Below, one piece after another: positions 25,279 to 34,540 of a stretch of 64,000 bases of DNA; the stretch's first letter is position 1, and each line of letters begins with the position of its first letter. A model generated the notes under the pieces. It saw only the letters and a program-made list of their open reading frames with translations. It was not told the origin of the DNA and did not search any database. Source of the DNA: GCA-2794515 sp033763335. GTDB lineage: Bacteria; Chloroflexota; Anaerolineae; Aggregatilineales; Phototrophicaceae. The translations under genes were made by a program, and so were the position numbers. The stretch spans positions 5,797 through 69,796 of the forward strand of contig JANRKU010000137.1 in NCBI GenBank assembly GCA_033763335.1, written 5' to 3'.

Positions 25279-26119
25279 TCGCCTGAATACGAGTTTGGTC
25301 ATCTGGCAGGTAGCTTTCAAAATGTGCAGGTAATGTAGAATAATCTGCCAGATGCCGATATAAATTGATGCTCATGAATGTTTTTTGATAGACCACATTC
25401 AAATTTAGGGTGATATGATGATTTTCTGATAGTGGAATTGGAATTGTTGGAATGGGGTCATCCACAAAAAACCCGTATGTGGCAGATGTCCCTCGTTCAA
25501 ATGACGGAATTGGTTGGCTGATGCTAACATGATAGGGGAATGCGCCCGTTTGTTTATTGCTATAACTAGGGATATGGTTAAGTGTGGGTGGTGTTTCATG
25601 CAGATAATCAATCTCTATCAAAGAAATGCCTGCTTTGAGCGTAGCCAGTCGTTTTTGATGATATTGGGCATAGCCTCTGCCGATTTTATTTGATGGGGAT
25701 AATAATTCGATGCGGGTGATGGGTCGCCCAAAAGGAGAACCATTATCCTCTAAAATCACAATCGCCATATAATAATCTTCTTCGACATCATATAACGCCT
25801 CGATTAGAGGGCGTGTGAGGGTTGCGCCTTCTAACCCGCTCAATTTTGTAGGGGATGATGATTGAGTATCGTGAATGGTAATATCAGAACGAGCGATAAT
25901 AATTTTGTCTGTATCGGGATAAATCTCGCGGATTTGAAGGGATATTTCGGTGCTGATGAGATAGCCTGTTGGCATGATGGCACTTAAGGATTCAGCAATA
26001 TCGGCAATATGTTTGCCATGAAAGCCTTCCCACCCTTCCCACCCTTCCACGTTTTGAAAAAAGCTATGTAGATGTGCATTGATCCCGCGATATTCATTTT
26101 TATCAGAACGAATCGCCAT
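25259..26119 (-). CDS. DUF4058 family protein
   Basis: A 286-residue cytoplasmic protein with the DUF4058 layout: an N-terminal FHGKHIADIAESLSAIMP-type segment, a beta-rich middle (YYMAIVILED...RPITRIELLSPSNKIGRGYAQYHQKRLATLKAGISLIEIDYL) and an acidic C-terminus. The R-I-E-L-L-S-P-S-N-K block resembles the E-V-I-S-P-S-N motif of Uma2 nucleases, and the family is often found with them; function is unknown. Third gene of the hisS-led minus-strand run (25 bp after the carotenoid oxygenase). Confidence 0.75.
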   Translation of the reverse strand: MAIRSDKNEYRGINAHLHSFFQNVEGWEGWEGFHGKHIADIAESLSAIMPTGYLISTEISLQIREIYPDTDKIIIARSDITIHDTQSSSPTKLSGLEGATLTRPLIEALYDVEEDYYMAIVILEDNGSPFGRPITRIELLSPSNKIGRGYAQYHQKRLATLKAGISLIEIDYLHETPPTLNHIPSYSNKQTGAFPYHVSISQPIPSFERGTSATYGFFVDDPIPTIPIPLSENHHITLNLNVVYQKTFMSINLYRHLADYSTLPAHFESYLPDDQTRIQAIMTRMA

Positions 26120-26144
26120 ATCCCAGACCTATCCTTTTATCCCA

Positions 26145-27551
26145 TTATATATCAAAAAATGACCCATGAAAGCCGAATGGGATGTGTTGTGGAACGGTGG
26201 CGCGTCCCAATTCGGTCATGGTATGGGCATCTAACGCCAGCATAAACGAATTACCTTTTTGTGAATCGAGTACGACCACCAATAGCACCCCATCATCCTC
26301 AGACTGGGCATTTGGCGCAGGCACAAATACGGGTTCGCTGGGATAACATCCCGCCTCATGCCAGACCCCTGTTTGCCGATTTTTGACATCCACTTTCACA
26401 ATCTGATTGAGGAAATCTTGGGTGTTTTTCTGGATACTTGCCCCATACGCAAATTGATAATCATGCCCGTTATGGGCGCGATAATTGATACGTGGTAATT
26501 CAATGGATTCATCCGATAGCACTTCATAGGTGGCACGACCACCACGTAACGGCAGGGTGTAGCGGCGGAATTGCCCCACTTGGGGATAATCGGTATGTAG
26601 AAGCGCATCAATATAGAGTTGGTCAATCAATTTGGCATCATCGTAGGCAGAAATATCTACGATGAGCGTGTTGTCATCGGCTTCATAGGCATTGATATGA
26701 TGAAAGGCAAAAAATGGGTCTACTGGGATTTCTGCGACCAATTTCCCCGTCTCAATTTCGACCACAAAGAAACGCGAGTCTTGGGTATTATCCCAGACAA
26801 AATTTTGGATGAAGGGTTTATCACCAAGCGCCAACGCCAAAAGGTTGCCCAACCGAAATGAATAATCTGCCACGATGATGTAACGGGGTGTTGTGGCAAA
26901 ACTATGGATATACGATGGCATTTTGACGGGGATACTCCCCACTTTCACCCGTTTTTTGCTGGTGAGGGTATACAAGTCATATACCATTTTACGCCCCAAG
27001 CGTGTCATGTGATTGATTCCCACACGGCGGTTAAAATCATAATGGGGGTGGGCGGTAGATGTTTTGGCGCTGATTTTTTCGTCATAATCCAGCACGCCCA
27101 ATGTTTCGAGCGTTTTTGGGTCAAAGCGCACCGTTAGCGGGAATTCGGTCATGGCGATGAAATCATCTTCGAGGCGGGTCACATTGACCACCGTGTTATT
27201 GGCGGGTTCTTCCACAAACATCGCAAATGCCTTTTGGAACATCGTCCGACACGGATCCATGGCGAATCCGCGATAATTGATTTTTCCTGTCTTGTTATCT
27301 TTGAAATAGGCATTTGACCGAATAAAGCGGTTGCCATAACTCACGCGCCCATCGGCAAAACTGAAGCGGTGCAATTGTGCCAAGCCATCAAACCAATGGG
27401 GAATGGGTGTTTTGCCCATCTCGAATTGTCCGGGTCCGTTGCGGATGAGCGTCCCACGTAGCCATGCGGGGAATTGCCCAGTGACGGGCAATTCCTCAAT
27501 GCTGATTTCATTATGTTGAGATGAAAATCCTTGTGCATACGATTTTGTCAT
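26145..27551 (-). CDS. carotenoid cleavage oxygenase (RPE65 family)
   Basis: A 468-residue member of the iron(II)-dependent carotenoid oxygenase family. The four His ligands are at H170 (TAHPHYD), H216 (YIHSFA), H284 (FAFHHINAYE) and H462 (GFHGSFFDI, at the C-terminus). The N-terminal GTLIRNGPGQFEMG block is also typical. These enzymes cleave carotenoids or apocarotenoids, in some bacteria to make retinal; stilbenoid substrates are also known. No rhodopsin or carotenoid synthesis gene is in the window, so the substrate is open. It lies 17 bp downstream of hisS, an unusual partner. Confidence 0.88.
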   Translation of the reverse strand: MTKSYAQGFSSQHNEISIEELPVTGQFPAWLRGTLIRNGPGQFEMGKTPIPHWFDGLAQLHRFSFADGRVSYGNRFIRSNAYFKDNKTGKINYRGFAMDPCRTMFQKAFAMFVEEPANNTVVNVTRLEDDFIAMTEFPLTVRFDPKTLETLGVLDYDEKISAKTSTAHPHYDFNRRVGINHMTRLGRKMVYDLYTLTSKKRVKVGSIPVKMPSYIHSFATTPRYIIVADYSFRLGNLLALALGDKPFIQNFVWDNTQDSRFFVVEIETGKLVAEIPVDPFFAFHHINAYEADDNTLIVDISAYDDAKLIDQLYIDALLHTDYPQVGQFRRYTLPLRGGRATYEVLSDESIELPRINYRAHNGHDYQFAYGASIQKNTQDFLNQIVKVDVKNRQTGVWHEAGCYPSEPVFVPAPNAQSEDDGVLLVVVLDSQKGNSFMLALDAHTMTELGRATVPQHIPFGFHGSFFDI

Positions 27552-27568
27552 GAAAAATATACCTGTCT

Positions 27569-28900
27569 CTATGGATGAAGGATGGCTTGAACACTTTTTA
27601 AGAAAGCAGTCCGTGACAGTAAAAGTTCTTCACCAGTATCCATTTTTTTGACTTTTACTTGTCCCGATTTCACCTCATCTTCGCCCAAAATTGCTACGAG
27701 CGGGATTTTCTTTTTATCGGCATAGCCAATTTGTTTGCCCAATTTTTTATCATCCATCACAAGTTCGGTATTCACACCCGCATTTCGCAATTCTGCCGCG
27801 AGCCGTGTGGATTCTGCGCGAAGTGATTCATCCATCACCGTCACCAACACATCCACCACCGTCCCGCCAATGTGGGTAGGATACAGATTTAATTCATCCA
27901 TCAGCACCAAAATACGTTCAATGCCGAATGATGTGCCTGTGGTGGGCAGGCTATCTTTGCGGAAAATGCCGATGAGGTCATCATAACGCCCACCACCGCT
28001 AATACTGCCCAAATTTGGTTCGCTGATGACGGTTTCAAAGATGGGTCCCGTATAATATCCCAACCCACGCACCATTGTCAGGTCAAAGGCATAATGGTCG
28101 GTAGAGACACCCATCACATCCAGATAACTTGCCATCTCGTGTAATTCTTTAATGCTGGCTTGTGCTTGTGGCACATGACCAAGCACCTCATCGAGATAAT
28201 CTAAATTCCTAACGCCGACTTGTTGATTGGTGATGAGGCTCATCATCCGTTTGACGGCTTCGGTATCAATTCCGCGTGTGACGAGTTCTTTTTCGACACC
28301 TTCTGCGCCGATTTTATCGAATTTATCCACACTGCGATATAAATCTGGCAATTGGTCTTTTGGCACACCGCTATAGTCACCGATGGCGGTGAGCAATTGC
28401 CGATGGTTAATTTTGACGCTGAATTGGGGAAATCCAAGCCGTTTGAGCGCCATCACCTTGAGCGCGACCAATTCTGCATCGGCACTCCGATTGGCAATCC
28501 CAACAATATCGGCATCGCATTGATAAAATTCACGATAGCGCCCTTTTTGTGGACGTTCCCCACGAAACACGGGTGCGATTTGATACCGCTTAAAAGGGAA
28601 GGTCAGTTCATTTTCATATTGTGCTACCACCCGCGCAAGGGGGACAGTGAGGTCATAGCGCAACGATAATTCGTCTTTGTCGCTCCTGCCATGCTTCACA
28701 TTGAATATCAGATTTTCGGCTTCTTCGCCATATTTGCCGTAGAGTGTCTCGTTCAGTTCTACGATAGGGGTTTGCAACGGCTCAAATCCAAATCGGTGAA
28801 AGGTGTCGGTGATGATACTAAATACATAATCACGTTTGAGCATGTCCGCAGGCAAAAAGTCACGGAAACCCTTTGGCGGGCGCGGGGTAATTTTGGTCAT
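27569..28900 (-). CDS. hisS: histidyl-tRNA synthetase
   Basis: Class II synthetase of 443 residues. Motif 1 (RYREFYQCDADIVG region follows), motif 2 (APVFRGERPQKGRYREFYQ), the His-specific patches (YDLTVPLARVVAQ, VRGLGYYTGPIFE) and motif 3 (ISGGGRYDDL, SFGIERI) are visible, with a C-terminal anticodon-binding domain. The ATG at 28900 follows GAGGAGTGATATTTAT; six codons upstream are open but unlikely. It charges tRNA-His and heads a three-gene run with carotenoid oxygenase and DUF4058 genes. Confidence 0.95.
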   Translation of the reverse strand: MTKITPRPPKGFRDFLPADMLKRDYVFSIITDTFHRFGFEPLQTPIVELNETLYGKYGEEAENLIFNVKHGRSDKDELSLRYDLTVPLARVVAQYENELTFPFKRYQIAPVFRGERPQKGRYREFYQCDADIVGIANRSADAELVALKVMALKRLGFPQFSVKINHRQLLTAIGDYSGVPKDQLPDLYRSVDKFDKIGAEGVEKELVTRGIDTEAVKRMMSLITNQQVGVRNLDYLDEVLGHVPQAQASIKELHEMASYLDVMGVSTDHYAFDLTMVRGLGYYTGPIFETVISEPNLGSISGGGRYDDLIGIFRKDSLPTTGTSFGIERILVLMDELNLYPTHIGGTVVDVLVTVMDESLRAESTRLAAELRNAGVNTELVMDDKKLGKQIGYADKKKIPLVAILGEDEVKSGQVKVKKMDTGEELLLSRTAFLKSVQAILHP

Positions 28901-28981
28901 ATAAATATCACTCCTCATTTGTTGATATAATAGAATATCATGACATGCCGTTTTAGTGTGAGAGAAGGTTAAAAAATTGCC

Positions 28982-29557
28982 ATGCTAGATGCGACCAAAC
29001 CAGTAACCATAGACGAATTTTGGGCATTTGTGAATCTCCCAGAAAATGAAGATAGACGCTGGGAACTAATTAATGGAGAGATTGTAGAGATGCCACCATC
29101 AGATAAAATCAATTCATTTATAGCAAGTCTGATAAATCATTTTTTAATGACATATATCCTTGCTAATAAATCGGGTTATATGACAACGGCAGATGGTGGT
29201 TATAGAATTGGTCGCAGTGTGCTACAGCCTGATGTTGGATATATTAGTAAAGCGCGTTCTGGTGGATTGAAAGGCAATTTTTATGAAAATGCACCTGATT
29301 TGGCGGTAGAGGTGGTGTCTGTTAAAAGTGAAAAAGAAGAAGATGCTTTCCGCAAGGCACACCGCTATTTAAGTAATGGGACGCGCATGGTGTGGGTGGT
29401 TTATCCTGATGATAAAACGGTGTATGTGTGTTTGCCAAAAGTGGATGGTGGCATGACTGTAGATGTATTTGATACAACGATGACCTTGAGTGGCGGGGAT
29501 GTGTTGCCCAATTTTAGCCTGCCAGTAGCCGATATTTTCCCAGAAGATGAAGAATAG
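28982..29557 (+). CDS. Uma2 family endonuclease
   Basis: A 191-residue Uma2 protein (PD-(D/E)XK fold). Recognisable parts are the N-terminal TIDEFWAFVNLPENEDRRWELINGEIVEMPPSD block, QPDVGYIS, and APDLAVEVVSVKSEKEEDAFRKAHRYLSNGTRMVWVVYPDDKTVYV. The Asp in QPDV and the Glu in VEVVS are the expected metal ligands; the usual S-P-S-N is replaced by S-V-K-S. It ends with the GDVLPNFSLPVADIF tail common to all family members. Role unknown; Uma2 genes are multicopy in cyanobacteria and Chloroflexota. First of three in a row on this strand. Confidence 0.85.
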   Translation: MLDATKPVTIDEFWAFVNLPENEDRRWELINGEIVEMPPSDKINSFIASLINHFLMTYILANKSGYMTTADGGYRIGRSVLQPDVGYISKARSGGLKGNFYENAPDLAVEVVSVKSEKEEDAFRKAHRYLSNGTRMVWVVYPDDKTVYVCLPKVDGGMTVDVFDTTMTLSGGDVLPNFSLPVADIFPEDEE

Positions 29558-29599
29558 CCATATAATAGGTGTAACGCCTAGCGAATTGGAGTATTGATG

Positions 29600-30166
29600 A
29601 TGTTAGATGTGACCAAAATGATGACAGTGGATGAGTATATGGTATTTGTCAGTTTGCCAGAAAATGACGACAAATATTTTGAACTGAATCATGGGGAGAT
29701 TGTCGAAATGACACCACCAAGCGCATTGCATGTTCGGATTACAGGTATTATTTTTGCATATTTATTCAATTATGCAGAACCACAAAATTTAGGATTTGTG
29801 TTTGGTGATAATTGCGGCTATATCTTATCTAAATGGCGGTTAGTCATTCCTGATGTGTCATTTGTGGCAAAAGGGCGTTTAAGTGAGCCGTTGCCTCATT
29901 TATTACCCTTAGCGCCAGATTTGGCAGTAGAGGTGATTTCGCCTAGCAATACCATCACGGAAATGAATCAGAAAATAGAAGACTATTTCAAATATGGCAC
30001 AAAAATTGTGTGGCTTGTCTATCCAGAAATAAAAACGGTAGATGTGTGGCATCAATTAGAAGATGGCACATTGACCAAACACAAATTTGAAATACAAGAT
30101 ACACTTTCTGGTGAGGATGTATTGCCTAACTTTACCTTGCCTGTCGCAAAAATATTCCCCCAATAA
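29600..30166 (+). CDS. Uma2 family endonuclease, tandem copy A
   Basis: A 188-residue Uma2 with IPDVSFVAKGR and APDLAVEVISPSNT as the nuclease core. The start at 29600 is eight bases from GGAG, the same geometry as in the next gene. The upstream CTAGCGAATTGGAGT and the first 110 or so coding bases are nearly identical to those of the next gene, while the middle is diverged, so the two are a recent tandem duplication. Confidence 0.85.
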   Translation: MLDVTKMMTVDEYMVFVSLPENDDKYFELNHGEIVEMTPPSALHVRITGIIFAYLFNYAEPQNLGFVFGDNCGYILSKWRLVIPDVSFVAKGRLSEPLPHLLPLAPDLAVEVISPSNTITEMNQKIEDYFKYGTKIVWLVYPEIKTVDVWHQLEDGTLTKHKFEIQDTLSGEDVLPNFTLPVAKIFPQ

Positions 30167-30222
30167 TAGCAAAATGAGTGTATAATAATCTATAACATGC
30201 CTAGCGAATTGGAGTGTTGGTG

Positions 30223-30795
30223 ATGTTAGATGTGACCAAAATGATGACGATAGATGAGTATATGGTATTTGTCAGTTTGCCAGAAAACGATGATAAATAT
30301 TTTGAACTGAATCACGGGGAGATTGTTGAAATGGCACCACCAGCTACCATACATTCATATATTGTTATGCGTTTATCAAAGAGCTTGTGTAATTTTGTTG
30401 ACGAAAACGACTTAGGTTTTGTGTTTGGTGATAATACAGGCTATGTCTTATCGAAATGGCGTTTGGTACTTCCTGATGTGTCGTTTGTTGCCAAAGGACG
30501 TTTGAATTTTCCATTGCCTGATTTAATTTCTGTAGCGCCAGATTTGGCAGTAGAGGTGATTTCGCCTAGCAATACCCATCGTGAAATGACCAACAAAATG
30601 GAAGATTATTTGACATATGGCACAAAAATGGTGTGGTTTGTGTATCCAGAAGATAAAGTGGTAGATGTCATTCGTAAAACTGAGGATGGTGGCTCGTATA
30701 AACGGCGCTATGGTGTGAATGATACCCTCACTGGCGAGGATGTCATCCCAAATTTTAGCTTACCAGTGGTGAAAATTTTCCCGACAGGGGCATAA
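30223..30795 (+). CDS. Uma2 family endonuclease, tandem copy B
   Basis: A 190-residue Uma2, paralogue of the preceding gene, with LPDVSFVAKGR and APDLAVEVISPSNTHREM. The N-terminal block (MLDVTKMMTIDEYMVFVSLPENDDKYFELNHGEIVEM) differs at only a few positions from copy A. The last residues (PTGA) and the stop codon fall in a degenerate GGGGCAT palindrome (30787-30815). Confidence 0.85.
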   Translation: MLDVTKMMTIDEYMVFVSLPENDDKYFELNHGEIVEMAPPATIHSYIVMRLSKSLCNFVDENDLGFVFGDNTGYVLSKWRLVLPDVSFVAKGRLNFPLPDLISVAPDLAVEVISPSNTHREMTNKMEDYLTYGTKMVWFVYPEDKVVDVIRKTEDGGSYKRRYGVNDTLTGEDVIPNFSLPVVKIFPTGA

Positions 30796-30815
30796 TTCAT
30801 CTATCATCATGCCCC
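30787..30815. repeat. degenerate GGGGCAT palindrome at a gene end
   Basis: GGGGCAT (30787-30793) and ATGCCCC (30809-30815) are complementary arms around a 15-base centre. The left arm holds the end of the third Uma2 gene. Confidence 0.5.
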
Positions 30816-30829
30816 ATGATAAAAATCGC

Positions 30830-31426
30830 TTATGCTTTCATTTTTGCGGCAATGGCTTGGTCATGTACATCACGAAATTGAGCAAAATGTGCATCCTCGT
30901 GCATGAGTCCCATTAAAAATGCAACAATCGCATTATATTCCCCAAATTTATTGACAAAATTTTCTGACATTTCACGGGTGACATCCAAAAAGGGTGCATC
31001 GGGGAAAGTTGCCAGATAACCGAGCCGTATACGCCGACTTTCTTCGAGCCGTTGCACACATTGGGCTTTAGTGGTAACAGTTTTCCATTCGGTTTCGTAG
31101 CGCAGGCGCGGTTCTTTGGGGTAGGGGATGCCACGCGCCAAAATAGAGGCAAATGCGGCACTTTCTTCGCTACTAGCGGTCACATGCACCACCAAATGAG
31201 CAAGACTCCAGCCAATTTTTTCTTCGCCTTCTTTGGCATAGGGGTCATCGGCAAGTGGGTCTATGGGGTCAAAGGTTATATCGGCATCATCACAATCAGC
31301 GATAATATTCAAAATAATATCTATACTGGCATTCGTCCATTGGCGGAGGTCATCTACAGTAATATCTTTGGCAAAATCGGCTAATTTGATGTCATTATTT
31401 CGCACAGGGGTAAAATCAAGTTGCAT
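30830..31426 (-). CDS. DinB-like four-helix metalloprotein
   Basis: A 198-residue mostly helical protein. WSLAHLVVHVTASSEESAA (first His) and MHEDAHFAQFRDV (His-x3-His) have the spacing of the DinB/YfiT metal site. These proteins include thiol-dependent transferases, but the activity here is not known. It is convergent with the Uma2 gene before it and divergent from the Fe-S oxidoreductase. Two helices after the first His carry an Arg/Lys-rich stretch; no other odd feature. Confidence 0.7.
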   Translation of the reverse strand: MQLDFTPVRNNDIKLADFAKDITVDDLRQWTNASIDIILNIIADCDDADITFDPIDPLADDPYAKEGEEKIGWSLAHLVVHVTASSEESAAFASILARGIPYPKEPRLRYETEWKTVTTKAQCVQRLEESRRIRLGYLATFPDAPFLDVTREMSENFVNKFGEYNAIVAFLMGLMHEDAHFAQFRDVHDQAIAAKMKA

Positions 31427-31655
31427 GGGGCATTATCTCCTAGATAACGATAAAAATACTTTATATAGACGCTATCATGTGGGCATATTTTACAAGAATA
31501 ATTGCATTTCGTGGTCATATAGGTTAAAACTAGGTTTGTCAGTGTAGACCAATTCTTAAAACTGAGTGGCATAATCGAATTGACTTGGGTACAATGGCAA
31601 AAATAGTGTAATTGAATGACCATTTGATTAATTTTTTGAAATAAGGATTTTGACC

Positions 31656-33701
31656 ATGCTTACGCCTGTTGAACAAATGTTATTCGTTTTTTTGGCGTTG
31701 TTGGCAGTTGGTGCAACCGTTCACGGCTTTAATGAGATGTATCTCATTATTAATCGTGGTACAGGAAGTTTGCGCCTCAACAATTTGCCTGCCCGTCTTT
31801 GGAAGGCGCTAACGGTTTATCTTACCCAAAAAACTACCCTCAAAACCCGTCGCCTATCGAGCCTAATCCATTTAGGAATTGTATGGGGATTTACCTATTA
31901 CTTTTTAGTGAATGCGGTAGATGTATTAATCGGATTTATCCCCAATTTTGAAGATACCCTCAAGAGTTTTGGCATTCTTTATGACCTGTTTCGCTTAGGC
32001 GCAGATACCCTTAGTATTGCCGTATTGGGCGGGGTTGCCTATTTTATTGCACGGCGCTTTTTCTTGCCAAATAAAACAGAATTAAAATACCACGATAATG
32101 TATTGCTCCATCCCCGTGTAAAAGTGGGTGCTATTTCTGTGGATTCGCTCATCGTTGGTTGTTTTATCCTCAGCCATGTGGGGGCGCGTTTCTTAGGTGA
32201 AGCGGTATTTGTCGCCCAACATGGTACAGATGCGTGGATGCCATTTGCATCCTTAGTAGCACCCTTATTTGGGAGTGTGAGCGCCGATGGGTTAGAGGTG
32301 CTACGGCATTTCTTCTGGTGGATGGCATTGGGTGGTATCCTCATTTTTACCCCCTATTTCCCCTATACCAAACATGCCCATTTATTTATGGCTCCATTGA
32401 ATTTTCTCACCAAGCCAGAACGCACGTCATTGGGTGAGATGAAACCACTCGATTTTGAAGATGAAAAGATAGAACAATTTGGTGCGAGCAAATTAGAGCA
32501 TTTGCCCAAGACCAGTATTTTCGATGGCTTTGCTTGTATCATGTGTAATCGCTGTCAGGATGTGTGTCCTGCTTATGTCACAGGCAAAGAACTTTCCCCA
32601 TCGGCGCTCGAAATCAACAAACGCTATGCCATGAAAGACCAAATGGGTGGCTTGGCGAATGGCGAACCGAGTCCACAAGAATTGATGGGCTGGGTGATTA
32701 GTGAATCGGCTGTATGGGCGTGTACGACCTGCGGTGCTTGTGTGGATATTTGCCCTGTGGGTAACGAACCCATGCACGACATCCTCGAAATTCGCCGTGA
32801 TGCGGTACTGATGCAAGGCAATTTCCCTGCCGATTTGCAAAAAGCCTTTAAGGGCATGGAACGTCAGGGCAATCCATGGCAAAACAGTGAACCCCGCTTC
32901 AATTGGGCAAAAGGGTTGGAATTTCCTGTCCCGACCCACGAAGAAAATCCCAATTTTGAAATTTTATATTGGGTGGGATGTGCTGCTAGTTATGACCCAC
33001 GCGCACAATTAACTGCCCGCGCATTGGTCAAAGTATTGCATAAAGCAGGTATCAATTTTGCCGTGTTGGGCGATGCCGAAACCTGTACAGGTGATTCTGC
33101 TCGTCGCGCAGGCAAAGAAGATATTTATCAACAACTGGCTATGCAAAATGTCGAAACCCTCAATGAGGTCAAACCACCGCGTATTGTGGTGACATGCCCT
33201 CATTGCTATCAAAATATTGGCAAGGAATATCAACAATTTGGTGGGGATTACGAAGTCGTCCATCATACCGAATTGATTGAAGAACTGATTGCCGCAGGTC
33301 GCATTCCAATGGATGCCCATCCCAACAAAATGCCCAATGTCACCTTCCATGACCCCTGTTATTTGGGACGGCATAATGATGTGGTGGATGCCCCGCGTAA
33401 TGTGCTAGAAAGCATTGGTATTGCGACTGTCGAAATGCCTCGCAACAAGAAAAATTCCTTCTGCTGTGGTGCTGGTGGGGCGCAATTTTGGAAAGAAGAA
33501 GAGCATGGCACAAAAGCAGTCAATATTGACCGTTACGAAGAAGCCAAAGCTACTGGCGCAGAAATCGTAGCGGTTGGATGTCCCTTCTGTATGCAGATGT
33601 TTAATTCTGCCCAAGCCTCTACCGATGGTGGTCCAGAAGTGAAAGATATTGCCGAGATTATCGCAGACCGTATCACCATCAGCGTGCCTGCGGGTGACTA
33701 G
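31656..33701 (+). CDS. membrane-bound HdrD-like Fe-S oxidoreductase
   Basis: A 681-residue fusion. The N-terminus (about 1-250) has five or more membrane helices of the NarI/HdrE type. Two 4Fe-4S motifs follow (CIMCNRCQDVCP and CTTCGACVDICP), then two CCG domains (ETCTGDSARRAGKE...CPHCYQNIGKEYQQFGG, and HDPCYLGRHNDV...CCGAGG...GCPFCMQMF). Such proteins pass electrons between a soluble donor, often ETF or a dehydrogenase, and the quinone pool. The ATG at 31656 is eight bases after AAGGA; TTG two codons earlier is an alternative. It stands alone with a palindrome behind it. Confidence 0.88.
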   Translation: MLTPVEQMLFVFLALLAVGATVHGFNEMYLIINRGTGSLRLNNLPARLWKALTVYLTQKTTLKTRRLSSLIHLGIVWGFTYYFLVNAVDVLIGFIPNFEDTLKSFGILYDLFRLGADTLSIAVLGGVAYFIARRFFLPNKTELKYHDNVLLHPRVKVGAISVDSLIVGCFILSHVGARFLGEAVFVAQHGTDAWMPFASLVAPLFGSVSADGLEVLRHFFWWMALGGILIFTPYFPYTKHAHLFMAPLNFLTKPERTSLGEMKPLDFEDEKIEQFGASKLEHLPKTSIFDGFACIMCNRCQDVCPAYVTGKELSPSALEINKRYAMKDQMGGLANGEPSPQELMGWVISESAVWACTTCGACVDICPVGNEPMHDILEIRRDAVLMQGNFPADLQKAFKGMERQGNPWQNSEPRFNWAKGLEFPVPTHEENPNFEILYWVGCAASYDPRAQLTARALVKVLHKAGINFAVLGDAETCTGDSARRAGKEDIYQQLAMQNVETLNEVKPPRIVVTCPHCYQNIGKEYQQFGGDYEVVHHTELIEELIAAGRIPMDAHPNKMPNVTFHDPCYLGRHNDVVDAPRNVLESIGIATVEMPRNKKNSFCCGAGGAQFWKEEEHGTKAVNIDRYEEAKATGAEIVAVGCPFCMQMFNSAQASTDGGPEVKDIAEIIADRITISVPAGD

Positions 33702-33719
33702 ATTCGTATAGTATGTAGT

Positions 33720-33747
33720 GCGGGACGATATACACGAATCGTCCCGC
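33720..33747. repeat. dispersed palindrome, GCGGGACGAT type
   Basis: GCGGGACGAT (33720-33729), eight-base centre, ATCGTCCCGC (33738-33747). It lies between the Fe-S oxidoreductase and the convergent HNH gene. Confidence 0.75.
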
Positions 33748-33764
33748 ATAGACATATTGCTGTA

Positions 33765-34181
33765 TTATTTTGGTGGATGAAGACCTGTTTCAACCCAAAT
33801 TTTTCGCGCCCCAACCATATCTACATCATTCATTTGGAGTTGTTCAATGGTTGCACGACCAATAGGTGTTAATCCAATCATGATTGTACCTGTTTCATCC
33901 CATTGAAAATTGCTATACCATATTTGGGTGCGCGGATTGAATAATCGCTGTAACGTATTCGTTTGAGGGTCAATCGCCCGAATGACATCCTTTTTATTGG
34001 CATTGCATGGACGACATGCCACACATAAATTATCCGAATCGGTTTTACCACCTAAACTAACGGGCATGATATGGTCAATCTCTAATGTAATAATGATTGC
34101 CTTTTGTGCTTGACAATATTCACATCGGCGCTTGGCACGCAAAAATACTTGTTGACGTAACGTTTCTGGGATGTAGGTCAT
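33765..34181 (-). CDS. HNH endonuclease
   Basis: A 138-residue HNH nuclease: RRCEYCQAQK, LEIDHIMPVSLGGKTDSDNLCVACRPCNANKKD gives the zinc Cys pairs and the HNH core (DHI, N, and the C-terminal N-x2-K). The C-terminal third (PRTQIWYSNFQWDETGTIMIGLTPIGRATIEQLQMN) is characteristic of a stand-alone HNH family common in cyanobacteria and Chloroflexota. Its ATG overlaps the stop of the preceding small gene (ATGA), so the two are made together. DNA target and role unknown. Confidence 0.88.
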   Translation of the reverse strand: MTYIPETLRQQVFLRAKRRCEYCQAQKAIIITLEIDHIMPVSLGGKTDSDNLCVACRPCNANKKDVIRAIDPQTNTLQRLFNPRTQIWYSNFQWDETGTIMIGLTPIGRATIEQLQMNDVDMVGARKIWVETGLHPPK

Positions 34182-34540
34182 AGGGTTTCCAAAAAGGTGT
34201 CTACATCCACACCATGCTGTTTCAATGTGAGTAAGGCTTGAGAACGCCGTATGATAAATTGCCGATATACGGTTAACAAGGTTTGTAGTTCAGCATCATT
34301 CTGTGCCGTTAATTTACCCGCTTTGCCCAATTGAGTTAATTCAGCCAACCGCGCATCATCCTCTGGATGGAACGGCTCATGCACAATTGCCCATAATGCC
34401 TCATCGGATAGTGTCTCAAACGCCGATAGGTCGGCAGAGCCGACTTGCTCTGCTTCGCGGTGTTGGATTTTTTGTTTGAGTTGTGCCAATTGGTCTTTGC
34501 TTAGGGTGTCTATCGCTTCAAGAATTTCTGGAAAGGTCAT
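34178..34540 (-). CDS. helical partner of the HNH endonuclease, unknown
   Basis: A 120-residue, mainly helical, acidic protein with an amphipathic start (FPEILEAIDTLSKDQLAQLKQKIQHRE) and a C-terminal RQFIIRRSQALLTLKQHGVDVD. It is translationally coupled to the HNH gene. Such small helical proteins often precede HNH or PIN genes and may be antitoxin-like or accessory, but no DNA-binding fold is clear. An inverted repeat (34430-34444) sits inside the coding sequence. Confidence 0.65.
   Translation of the reverse strand: MTFPEILEAIDTLSKDQLAQLKQKIQHREAEQVGSADLSAFETLSDEALWAIVHEPFHPEDDARLAELTQLGKAGKLTAQNDAELQTLLTVYRQFIIRRSQALLTLKQHGVDVDTFLETL

Noticed and set aside
32493..32939. Long antisense frame inside the Fe-S oxidoreductase
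   Set aside because: The sense strand encodes two complete 4Fe-4S motifs here; the antisense has none of its own features.
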